Source: Actinomyces sp. oral taxon 414
GTDB taxonomy: Bacteria > Actinomycetota > Actinomycetes > Actinomycetales > Actinomycetaceae
Direction of reading: 5' to 3'
Assembly: GCF_001278845.1 (NCBI RefSeq)
Contig: NZ_CP012590.1
Location: 2,852,001-2,916,000 of the forward strand
DNA: 64,000 bases
Shown here: piece by piece, positions 26,076 to 32,741 of the stretch
Numbering within the stretch: position 1 is the first letter of the stretch
How the letters are laid out: each line of letters starts with the position of its first letter
Position numbers and translations under genes: made by a program
The notes under the pieces: generated by a model
Database searches by the model: none
Told to the model about the DNA's origin: nothing
The model's input: only the letters and a program-made list of their open reading frames with translations

Positions 26076-26924
26076 ATGGCCATTATCGACACCGTGCTCG
26101 CCGCCGCCGCCTGGAGCGACCTGCCCGGCTACCCCCGCGACGCCCGGGGACTGCGCCGGCTCCAGCGCGAGCTCCACCCCGACGTCAACCCCGACCCGCG
26201 GGCCGCCGACGCCTTCGCCCGCATCGAGGTCCTCTTCAACGCCCCCGACGTCGTCGTGCACCTCGCCCGCGGCCGCAAGCGCTCCGGCGCCATGGAGTGG
26301 GACCTGGGGGCGGGCAACGAGGACCTGGCCGCCACCGCCGTCGTCGCCGCCCGGGACGTGCTGCGCCAGCCCAACCCCGACGGCTCCGCCCCGACCGTCC
26401 AGTGGGTCCCGACCCCGGCCGCCTCCGGACACGTCCTGACCTCGGACTACGGCCCCGGATGGTGGCTGCTCACCGACTTCCCCGCCCTCGACGCCGCCAC
26501 CGCCGCCTGGGTGTGGAACCGGCTGCTGGCCGTCATCTCCATGGCCGAGCGGGCCGGGTGGATCCACGGCGACATCGCCCCCGGCGTCATCGCCCTGGAC
26601 CCCGCCGAGCACGGACTGCGGCTGGACGGCTGGTGGACCGCGGTCAGATCCGGGCACCGCCTCGTCGTTGCCCCCACCTCGGCCACGCCGCCCGCCTACA
26701 AGGGCGGCAAACGGGCCGATGCGCAGCTGTCCCTGGCGCAGGCCGCGTCCTCGCTCCTGGAGCGCTCCACCCCCTCCCCGAGGATCGGGGAGCTGCTCCT
26801 CCAGACCAGCCTGCGCCCCGCTGGCCTGCCCGAAACGCTCAAGCACACCCGCGCCGCCCTGCACGCCGACTTCGGCCGACGCGCCTGGCACGAGCTCGCC
26901 GCGCCGAGCGCCGTCGCCATCTGA
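26076..26924 (+). CDS. J-domain / protein-kinase-like protein (first gene of three-gene cassette)
   Basis: 282 residues. The N-terminus (about 1-55) resembles a short J-domain: helix LRRLQRELHPDVNPDPRAAD carries the HPD tripeptide that stimulates Hsp70 ATPase, followed by an FARIEVLFNAPD helix. The remainder resembles a protein-kinase C-lobe: WIHGDIAPGVIAL near 168-180 matches the HxDxxxxN catalytic loop as HGDIAPGVI, with no clear DFG (LDGW instead). It is therefore probably a pseudokinase or atypical kinase. No TM segment. The start is ATG 26076 behind GGAAAGGA. An upstream in-frame extension is Pro/Arg-rich and lacks a start signal. The VWA gene follows 39 bp later. The J-domain/kinase call is an inference. 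Confidence 0.55.
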   Translation: MAIIDTVLAAAAWSDLPGYPRDARGLRRLQRELHPDVNPDPRAADAFARIEVLFNAPDVVVHLARGRKRSGAMEWDLGAGNEDLAATAVVAARDVLRQPNPDGSAPTVQWVPTPAASGHVLTSDYGPGWWLLTDFPALDAATAAWVWNRLLAVISMAERAGWIHGDIAPGVIALDPAEHGLRLDGWWTAVRSGHRLVVAPTSATPPAYKGGKRADAQLSLAQAASSLLERSTPSPRIGELLLQTSLRPAGLPETLKHTRAALHADFGRRAWHELAAPSAVAI

Positions 26925-26963
26925 CCACCGATTCAACCGCACCAGCACAGCAAGGAGACACGA

Positions 26964-27899
26964 ATGGGATCCGGAACCTGGTCCTCCGCCACCTACAGCG
27001 CCGTCTCCGGCGCGAAGATCCGCGCGGGGGCGACCTTCGACTACTCCGCCCGCGCCACCGGCGCGCACGAGAAGCTCGACCCCAAGCAGCTCAACGCCGC
27101 CGGCCAGAACATCCGCGAGTCGCGCGACTCCGACGAGCACCCCGCCTCGACTCCGATCATCGTCGGCTTCGACGAGACCGGCTCCATGGGCGGCATTCCG
27201 CGGACCGTTCTGACCAAGCTCAAGACCCTCTTCTCCCTGCTCGTCGACAAGGGCTACGCCACCGACCCCCAGATCGCCGTGGCCGCCTACGGCGACGCCG
27301 CCAACGGCGAGCGCGCCCCGCTGCAGATCAGCCAGTTCGAGTCGGACAACCGGATCGACGAGAACCTCGACCTGATCTTCCTCGAGGGCATGGGCGGCGG
27401 CAACAACGGCGAGACCTCCAACCTGCTGCTGTACTATGCGGCCACGCACGTGAGCACCGACGCCTTCGACAAGCGCGGCCGCAAGGGTCACCTCATCATC
27501 ATCGGCGACGAGCGCCAGGTCCCGCTGACCGACGAGATGATCCGCACCTACGTCGGCGACGGGCAGCCGCTGCTCGAGGACATCTCCTTCGAGGGCATCG
27601 CCCGCGCCGTCACCGAGAAGTGGGAGGTGTGGATCCTGCTCATCGACAACGCGGCGGCCAGGATGCAGCACAGCCAGGCCTTCTACACCGACCTGTTCGG
27701 CCCCGACCACGTGCTCGTCGTCGAGGACCCCGACACCATCGCCGAGACCATCGCCGCGCTCATCGGCTACACCGAGGGCCGCGACGCCGACGCCATCGCC
27801 GACGACCTGACCGAGACCGCCGGCAAGGAGGTCGCCGTCCGCGTGGGCCGCGCCCTGTCCCGCGTCGGCGACGGGCGCGGCCCGACGGCGCTGCGCTGA
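26964..27899 (+). CDS. VWA-domain protein (TerY-like)
   Basis: 311 residues. A von Willebrand A fold starts near residue 62: IIVGFDETGSMGG is the metal-ion-dependent adhesion site in DxTxS form. It is followed by PQIAVAAYGDA (helix and strand), a glycine-rich LEGMGGGNNGETSN segment that supplies the MIDAS Thr, and HLIIIGDERQ. The N-terminal ~60 residues (MGSGTWSSATYSAV..., NIRESRDSDEHP) are typical of VWA proteins I associate with phage and stress-response gene clusters. No signal peptide, so it acts in the cytoplasm. Start ATG 26964 has AAGGAG 6 bases upstream. VWA plus kinase pairs are known from Ter-type stress modules, which suggests a phosphorylation-linked complex with the upstream protein. 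Confidence 0.75.
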   Translation: MGSGTWSSATYSAVSGAKIRAGATFDYSARATGAHEKLDPKQLNAAGQNIRESRDSDEHPASTPIIVGFDETGSMGGIPRTVLTKLKTLFSLLVDKGYATDPQIAVAAYGDAANGERAPLQISQFESDNRIDENLDLIFLEGMGGGNNGETSNLLLYYAATHVSTDAFDKRGRKGHLIIIGDERQVPLTDEMIRTYVGDGQPLLEDISFEGIARAVTEKWEVWILLIDNAAARMQHSQAFYTDLFGPDHVLVVEDPDTIAETIAALIGYTEGRDADAIADDLTETAGKEVAVRVGRALSRVGDGRGPTALR

Positions 27900-27927
27900 C
27901 GCCGCGCCGCTGTCCGACGACGGCGCC

Positions 27928-27968
27928 CCGCACCGCCCGCCCGCCAGCGTCGTCGTCGGGCGGTGCGG
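27928..27968 (+). terminator. Hairpin between VWA and PurA-like genes
   Basis: CCGCACCGCCCG (27928-27939) pairs perfectly with CGGGCGGTGCGG (27957-27968) around a 17-nt loop. There is no U-tract. It lies 29-70 bp after the VWA stop and just before the PurA-like ribosome-binding site, so it could terminate, attenuate or stabilise the cassette transcript. Confidence 0.5.
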
Positions 27969-27981
27969 CCGACCCGGAAGG

Positions 27982-29169
27982 ATGACCGTGATCGATATCG
28001 TCGTCGGCCTGGGATGGGGCGACGAGGGCAAGGGCGCGACCGTCGACGCCCTCGTCGCCGCCCGCGGCATCGGCAACACGCTGCGCTTCAACGGCGGGCA
28101 CCAGGCCGCCCACAACGTCATCGCCGACGGCGTCCACCACACCTTCTCGACCTTCGGGTCGGGCGCCCTGGCCGGGGCCGCCTCCTGGATCGGGCCGCGG
28201 TGCACCATCGACCCGCTGGCCGCCGTCAACGAGCAGCGCGCCCTGTCCCGGGCGCTGGCGCGGACGACGGCGGGCGGGGGCGGGGCGGGGGCCGCCGGGG
28301 CCGACTCCCCGAGCTCCCCGGATTCCCCGGGCCCGCCGCCGGGCGCCGGGGCCGACTCCCCGGATCCGTCCGCGCCCAGGGTCCGCGTCCACCGCGACGC
28401 GCTGGTCACTACGCCGCTGCACGTCGTCGTCAACCGGGCGCGCGAATCGGCCCGCGGGCCGGAGCGCCACGGGTCCACCGGGACCGGCTTCGGCGAGACC
28501 ATCGCCTACGCCCACCGCGGCTTCGCGCCGCTGCGCGCCGGCGACATGGACGACCCGGCCCTCATCGCCGACCACCTCGCCCTGTACGCCGGGCGCAGCG
28601 ACCTCATCGAGAGCGTCAACGCCGCCTGGCTGGCCCGCATGGCCGAGGACCTGCGGGCAAGCTTCGCCCGCGTCTACGACGTCGTGACCGACGAGGAGCT
28701 GCTCGCCATGATAGCGACCAGCGACGTCGTCATGGAGGGCGCCCAGGGGCTCATGCTCGACCAGGACCTCGGCACCCACCCGCACACCACCTGGTCCAAG
28801 ACCACGCCGGCCTGGGCCGTCGAGCTGTGCGGGCGCGCCGGCGTCGGCCACCGCATCCGCGTGGTCGGCGCCATGCGCACCTACGCGACCCGCCACGGGC
28901 GCGGGCCCCTGCCGCACGAGGCCGACCTCGGCGTCGTCGAGGTCCACAACACCACCAGCCGGTGGGCCGGGGAGTTCCGCACCGCCCCCTGGGACGCCGA
29001 GGTGCTGCGCTACGCCCTGGACCGCGTTCGGCCCGACGTCATCGCCCTGTCGCACCTGGACGTGTTCGACGACGTGCTCATGTCCGCGCCGGGCGAGACG
29101 GTCGGGCTGCCGCCCGTCCTCGTGGCCGCCCACGGCCCGGACCGCCGCGACCGCGTCTTCGACAGCTGA
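27982..29169 (+). CDS. Diverged adenylosuccinate-synthetase-like enzyme (PurA paralog)
   Basis: 395 residues. PurA joins IMP and aspartate using GTP. Seen here: the P-loop VVGLGWGDEGKG with catalytic Asp and Lys, NGGHQAAHNV with the catalytic His, GSTGTGFGETIAY, MEGAQGLMLDQDLGTHP, and TRHGRGPLPHE. Two differences stand out. The guanine-recognition box TKLD is SHLD (ALSHLDVFD), and the Asp/IMP loop GRxRRxGW is altered (TTSRWAGEFRTAPWD). A Gly/Ser/Pro-rich insertion (about 94-132) replaces an ordered segment, and the whole is shorter than housekeeping PurA (~430). Start ATG 27982 follows GGAAGG. It is last in a cassette with the VWA and J-kinase genes, so it probably makes a special nucleotide rather than AMP. 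Confidence 0.75.
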   Translation: MTVIDIVVGLGWGDEGKGATVDALVAARGIGNTLRFNGGHQAAHNVIADGVHHTFSTFGSGALAGAASWIGPRCTIDPLAAVNEQRALSRALARTTAGGGGAGAAGADSPSSPDSPGPPPGAGADSPDPSAPRVRVHRDALVTTPLHVVVNRARESARGPERHGSTGTGFGETIAYAHRGFAPLRAGDMDDPALIADHLALYAGRSDLIESVNAAWLARMAEDLRASFARVYDVVTDEELLAMIATSDVVMEGAQGLMLDQDLGTHPHTTWSKTTPAWAVELCGRAGVGHRIRVVGAMRTYATRHGRGPLPHEADLGVVEVHNTTSRWAGEFRTAPWDAEVLRYALDRVRPDVIALSHLDVFDDVLMSAPGETVGLPPVLVAAHGPDRRDRVFDS

Positions 29170-29282
29170 CGTCCCCACCGTTTTTCGCGAGCGCGCAGGT
29201 TTCCAGTCGAACGCGCACCTCCCAGCCGCGCGTTCGACTGGAAACCTGCGCGCTCGCGAAGTCGGATGTCCGGCCGGGACCG
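29095..29282. repeat. Direct repeat (left copy) covering the 3' end of the PurA-like gene
   Basis: About 188 bp nearly identical to 30483-30670 (offset 1388). It covers the last 25 codons of the PurA-like gene and palindrome P copy 2. The two copies bracket the RES-Xre toxin-antitoxin module. Confidence 0.85.
29184..29260. repeat. Palindromic repeat, family P, copy 2 (loop inverted)
   Basis: Long hairpin with arms TTCGCGAGCGCGCAGG... and ...CCTGCGCGCTCGCGAA. Its loop reads CACCTCCCAGCCG, the exact reverse complement of the loop in copy 3. It lies just after the PurA-like stop and could act as its terminator. Confidence 0.8.
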
Positions 29283-29397
29283 CCGGGCGGCACTGCGCGG
29301 GCGGCCCGAGCATCATAGGTATGACAATCTGTGGACGACATACGATCGACATAAGACCTCCTTGCAACTGACATGAAGCAGGCATATCCTTGTCATC

Positions 29398-29772
29398 ATG
29401 ACGACCTCACCCTTGATCCAGGCCCGTACGGCGCATCACCGCACGACCACATCGGACTGGCGAACAGTGACGAACACGCTGGTCGAGACCCTGGGAACGA
29501 GTCTCGTCGCCCTCATCGCCGATGTCGCACCGGAGACGGTCGGCCGCTGGTCCCGCGGCGCATCGGCCAACCCGCGCGCGGTCAAGGAGCGCAGGATAAG
29601 AGAGGCCTTCCGCATCTACCTGGAGCTGGTCGCCACTGACTCTCCGCACACCGTGCGCGCCTGGTTCATGGGCGCCAACCCAGAGCTCGGGGACGATTCA
29701 CCCGCCGAGGCGCTCGCCGCGGACCGGTTCAAAGAGGTCTTCGCCGCCGCTCGCTCCTTCCAGGACCAATGA
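29398..29772 (+). CDS. Xre/MbcA/ParS-type antitoxin of RES toxin pair
   Basis: 124 residues. A helix-turn-helix-like part (about 35-65, LGTSLVALIADVAPETVGRWSRG) precedes the C-terminal antitoxin region with the typical RIREAFRIYLELV and VRAWFMGANPELGDDSPAEAL, which blocks the toxin active site. It ends in an ATGA overlap with the RES gene, the usual TA arrangement. It should both repress the operon and neutralise the toxin. It starts at ATG 29398. The preceding 120 bp (from 29283) are more AT-rich than the surroundings and probably hold the promoter. Confidence 0.88.
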   Translation: MTTSPLIQARTAHHRTTTSDWRTVTNTLVETLGTSLVALIADVAPETVGRWSRGASANPRAVKERRIREAFRIYLELVATDSPHTVRAWFMGANPELGDDSPAEALAADRFKEVFAAARSFQDQ

Positions 29773-30440
29773 CCGAGCTCGCCGCGCTGCGCATCCCAAC
29801 CGGGCCGCTATGGCGGGTCGGCCGTGCCGGTTCTGAATTTCGTTCATCCAAGATCTCACCAGCGATCGCAGAACTCCCTGCTGCCGGTAATCGCTTCGAT
29901 GTTCTCGGCGGTGGAGTTTTGTACGCAGCCAGCACTCCAGAGGGTGCTTTCACTGAGACTCTCCAAGCGTTTCGTCCAACGACCGCTATCAGGGCAGCCG
30001 TCTTCTCTGAGTCTCCAACGTTCATGATCGCCGGATCCGTTCCACGCGACTGGCGTGAACGCCGCCGCCTAGCATGTCTGACGCTCGACGCCCCCGCCCC
30101 GTTCCTCGACATCGAATGCCCCGAAATATGGCCTCTCATCGAAAGCTCCGCAGCTGCAGAGTTATGCGCGTTAGGCGTGTCTCACCTCGACGTCGGAGTC
30201 ATCCGTGGTGCAAATCGTCTTGTAACAAGGCTGATCGCCCGATGGGCCTACCTGGCGTCGAATCCTCAATCCGGCGAGCCCATCTACGGCGGAATTTATT
30301 ACACATCGAAACTTGGTCACCATGAATGCTGGGCAATTTTTGACGGCACTCAGTGGAGACCCGCTGGACAGAGTCGCATTGATAAACACGACCGCGCCTA
30401 TCAAAAGGCATGCAGCCAACTTGATCTCGTAGCGCATTGA
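29769..30440 (+). CDS. RES-domain toxin (NAD+-degrading type)
   Basis: 223 residues. The RES fold is visible: LWRVGRAGSEF with the conserved Arg, NRFDVLGGGVLYAASTPEGAFTETL with the Arg/Tyr/Glu set, and a later conserved Ser region. Family members (MbcT, ParT, Res) deplete NAD+ by phosphorolysis or hydrolysis, or modify metabolic enzymes, and arrest growth. ATG 29769 overlaps the antitoxin stop. Base composition is clearly lower in GC than any neighbour (for example around 29820-30020 and 30240-30440), indicating transfer. The module lies between direct repeats of the PurA-like 3' end. Confidence 0.9.
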   Translation: MTELAALRIPTGPLWRVGRAGSEFRSSKISPAIAELPAAGNRFDVLGGGVLYAASTPEGAFTETLQAFRPTTAIRAAVFSESPTFMIAGSVPRDWRERRRLACLTLDAPAPFLDIECPEIWPLIESSAAAELCALGVSHLDVGVIRGANRLVTRLIARWAYLASNPQSGEPIYGGIYYTSKLGHHECWAIFDGTQWRPAGQSRIDKHDRAYQKACSQLDLVAH

Positions 30441-30482
30441 AAACCGCGCTCAAGGATCTGCCTGCAACTCGTGCAGCCGGAC

Positions 30483-30557
30483 GAGGCGGTCGGGCTGCCG
30501 CCCGTCCTCGTGGCCGCCCACGGCCCGGACCGCCGCGATCGCGTCCTCGACAGCTGA
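30483..30557 (+). pseudogene. Duplicated 3' end of the PurA-like gene
   Basis: The last ~25 codons (VGLPPVLVAAHGPDRRDRVL.S, TGA 30555-30557) are repeated here with few changes. They form the right copy of the direct repeat and have no start or body. This is the scar left when the TA module was inserted or the region was tandemly duplicated. Confidence 0.85.
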
Positions 30558-30571
30558 CGTCCCCACCGTTT

Positions 30572-30648
30572 TTCGCGAGCGCGCAGGTTTCCAGTCGAGC
30601 GCGCGGCTGGGAGGTGCGCGTTCGACTGGAAACCTGCGCGCTCGCGGA
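30572..30648. repeat. Palindromic repeat, family P, copy 3
   Basis: Arms match copy 2, but the loop reads CGGCTGGGAGGTG, the inverse of copy 2. It lies between the convergent RES toxin and cas6 genes. Confidence 0.8.
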
Positions 30649-30699
30649 GTCGGGTGTCCGACCGGGACCAGGGCCGGGGCGCCCCCACCCGCGCCCGTC

Positions 30700-31512
30700 T
30701 CAGCTGGCGCCGTCGGGCACGACGTCGATGACGCCCATCCCGAAGCCGGTGTGCGAGCCGACGTTGGCGTAGCGGGCCAGCGCCATGAGGCGGGAGAAGA
30801 CGGCGGTCGCCTCCGAGCCGGTCGGCCCGCTCACGCGCAGCCCGCCGGCGCGGGCCGGGATGCGCCGGTCGGACAGGCGCCCGCGGCCGTCGCGGACGGG
30901 CATGCCCAGCGCGACATCGACGCGGAAGGTCGAGTCCCGCGTGGTCAGGACCGCGTCGAGGCGGTCGCGCTCGGGCAGCCACGGGGCGGTCCGCGGCGAC
31001 CAGCGGCGCCAGCGCGAGTGGAGGCTGGTCGCCAGGTTGGCGGGCGTGACGCCCGCGATGTGCTCGCCGCGGGAGGTGAAGACCGTGGGGGTGACGATCC
31101 GGATGTCCCAGGCGGTGTGCGCGTCGGTGGCGGCCAGCTCCTCCCAGTCGGCCCGTTCCAGGATCTGGGCCTCGGCGGCGACGGCGAGCGAGGTGCGTGC
31201 CCCGCCGTCGCCCACCGGCAGGACGCCGCCCCAGGCGAGCCAGGCGTCGAGGGTGTCGAGGAGGCGGTCGTCCAGGAAGCGCAGCTCGACGCCGAAGGCG
31301 GTGTCCGACTGCACCATCTCGCCCAGGCTGTAGGGCTTGGGGGCAGCCAGGCCGTGCGGCGGCCGGTGGGCCAGGGCGGGGAAAGCGGCGGCGCGCGCGG
31401 GGTCCAGGCCCTCGGGCAGGTCCAGGACGCGGCCCCAGGCGGCATGCAGGCGGCGGGGCGTGGCGGTGACCGGTGCGTCGACGTCGAAGCGCACGTACAC
31501 GGTGGCGGGCAC
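30700..31512 (-). CDS. cas6: Cas6 pre-crRNA endoribonuclease
   Basis: 270 residues. Cas6 cuts pre-crRNA within each repeat. The C-terminal RAMP-type glycine-rich loop is clear: LMALARYANVGSHTGFGMGVIDV near 239-262, a signature of Cas6 in type I and III systems. Upstream elements also fit: VFTSRGEHIAGVTPANLAT around 144 and a basic SRWRRW stretch. The N-terminal MPATVYVRFDVDAP is the first ferredoxin strand. Start GTG 31512 has AAGGAGG 5 bases upstream. It is monocistronic, convergent with the RES toxin and ~5.5 kb from the nearest array. It is the only Cas6 candidate in the window, so it probably serves both arrays, which share one repeat. Confidence 0.82.
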   Translation of the reverse strand: MPATVYVRFDVDAPVTATPRRLHAAWGRVLDLPEGLDPARAAAFPALAHRPPHGLAAPKPYSLGEMVQSDTAFGVELRFLDDRLLDTLDAWLAWGGVLPVGDGGARTSLAVAAEAQILERADWEELAATDAHTAWDIRIVTPTVFTSRGEHIAGVTPANLATSLHSRWRRWSPRTAPWLPERDRLDAVLTTRDSTFRVDVALGMPVRDGRGRLSDRRIPARAGGLRVSGPTGSEATAVFSRLMALARYANVGSHTGFGMGVIDVVPDGAS

Positions 31513-31614
31513 GGGCTCCTCCTTGCTGTCCGACGGCGCGGGGCGGTGCGGCCCGGGTCGCGCCGGGCGGCATGCGGCCGGTCGCGCGGCGCGGGCGCGA
31601 CTATCGTCTCATCG

Positions 31615-31672
31615 GGGGTCAAGTCTCTTGGTGCGGCGTTCTTCCGGTCAGGTGGTGATGGTGGCGGGCGGG
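31615..31672. mobile_element. Relic of an IS256-family end
   Basis: GGGTCAAGTCTCTTGGTGCG and the following GTCAGGTGGTGATGG match the left end of the element at 17262-17310, including the codons of the transposase C-terminus. The rest of the element is missing. Confidence 0.65.
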
Positions 31673-31690
31673 GCGCCCCGGCCCCAATTC

Positions 31691-31812
31691 TGGCGCTCCG
31701 GGAGGATCGTTCCGGCCCATCCCCGGAGGGCGCGGCACACGAACCGCGGAATTATGCGGAAACCGTCGAGGACGTCCGACGGGTCGGCGCGAACGATCCT
31801 CCCGGAGCGCCA
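31691..31812. repeat. 22-bp perfect inverted repeat with 78-bp spacer
   Basis: TGGCGCTCCGGGAGGATCGT and two more bases at 31691-31712 are exactly reversed at 31791-31812. It could be the pair of ends of a tiny MITE or a transcript hairpin 3' of hpt. Confidence 0.6.
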
Positions 31813-31928
31813 TTTCCGCGCCCGCTGCCCATCCCGGCCACCGACACCCGGTCCACCGCGGCCACCGACACCCGGTCCGCCCCGGCCGCGGCCGCTGGCA
31901 CCCGGTCCGCCCCGGGCGCCGTCGTCGT

Positions 31929-32483
31929 TCAGCCGCCGTAGACCTCCGGCTTGAGGGTGCCGATGAAGGGGATGTTGCGGTAGCGCTCGGCGTAGTCCAG
32001 GCCGTAGCCGACGACGAACTCGGGGGGGATGTCGAAGCCGACGTACTTGACGTCCACCTCGACCTTGGCGGCCTCGGGCTTGCGCAGGAGCGTGGCGATC
32101 TCGACGCTGGCGGCGCCGCGGCTGGAGAGGTTGCCCGCGAGCCAGGACAGGGTCAGGCCGGAGTCGATGATGTCCTCGACGATGAGGACGTGGCGGCCGG
32201 TCAGGTCGGTGTCGAGATCCTTGAGGATCCGCACGACGCCGGAGGACTTGGTGCCCGAGCCGTAGGAGGACACGGCCATCCAGTCCATCTGGGTGCCGTG
32301 GTGGAGGCGCCGGGACAGGTCCGCCATGACGTAGACGGCACCCTTGAGGACGCCGATGAGCAGGAGCTCCTCGCCCTCGTAATCGGCGTCGATCTGCGCG
32401 GCCATCTCGTCCAGGCGCGCGGCGATCTCCTCCTCGGTGATGAGGATCTGGGCGAGCTCATCGGTCATGTCCTGGGCGTCCAT
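31929..32483 (-). CDS. hpt: Hypoxanthine phosphoribosyltransferase
   Basis: 184 residues. It salvages hypoxanthine and guanine to IMP and GMP with PRPP. The PRPP-binding loop HVLIVEDIIDSGLTLSWL, the flap VSSYGSGTKSSG and the C-terminal VVGYGLDYAERYRNIPFIG are all family hallmarks, and length is normal. Start ATG 32483 has GAGGAGA upstream; the upstream in-frame extension is low-complexity and not translated in homologues as I know them. Monocistronic here, reading away from dacB. It is a housekeeping gene and marks the right border of the accessory region. Confidence 0.95.
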   Translation of the reverse strand: MDAQDMTDELAQILITEEEIAARLDEMAAQIDADYEGEELLLIGVLKGAVYVMADLSRRLHHGTQMDWMAVSSYGSGTKSSGVVRILKDLDTDLTGRHVLIVEDIIDSGLTLSWLAGNLSSRGAASVEIATLLRKPEAAKVEVDVKYVGFDIPPEFVVGYGLDYAERYRNIPFIGTLKPEVYGG

Positions 32484-32660
32484 CGCATCTGTCTCCTCAG
32501 GGGCGGGCCTTGGGAGAAGTCTTCCACGCCCGCCCGGCGGACGCGAGTCGCGGCCGGCCCCGGCGGGGCGGGGACGGCGCAGCGCCGTCCCGACCGAAAG
32601 GCTCGGTCTCCTGGCCGGCCCCGGCGGGGCGGGGACGACGGCGTACATCGATTCGTATGT

Positions 32661-32726
32661 CGTTTCCGCCGGTCTCGCGTGACTTTTCCGCCGGTTTCGC
32701 GTGTCGTTTCCGCCGGTTTCGGCGAA
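32661..32726. repeat. 22-bp tandem repeat, family T, copy 1
   Basis: Three consecutive 22-bp units of the form (C/T)TTTCCGCCGGTYTCG. Matching tracts are at 39983-40048 and, degenerate, at 45669-45714. It lies just after the end of dacB, in the dacB-hpt gap (32484-32741), which otherwise holds two copies of GGCCGGCCCCGGCGGGGCGG. Confidence 0.75.
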
Positions 32727-32741
32727 GACGGGGCGGGAGAC

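Larger units (their letters stand above)
30483..30670. repeat. Direct repeat (right copy)
   Basis: Partner of 29095-29282. It includes the purA-like fragment and palindrome P copy 3. The match ends at GGGACC in both copies (29282 and 30670). Confidence 0.85.
31513..31928. other. Gene-free region between cas6 and hpt with IS relic and inverted repeat
   Basis: 416 bp. It holds the cas6 promoter side, an IS256 end relic (31615-31672), a 22-bp inverted repeat (31691-31712 with 31791-31812), and three CACCCGGTCC-type short tandem units (31845-31910). No coding frame is supported. Confidence 0.6.
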
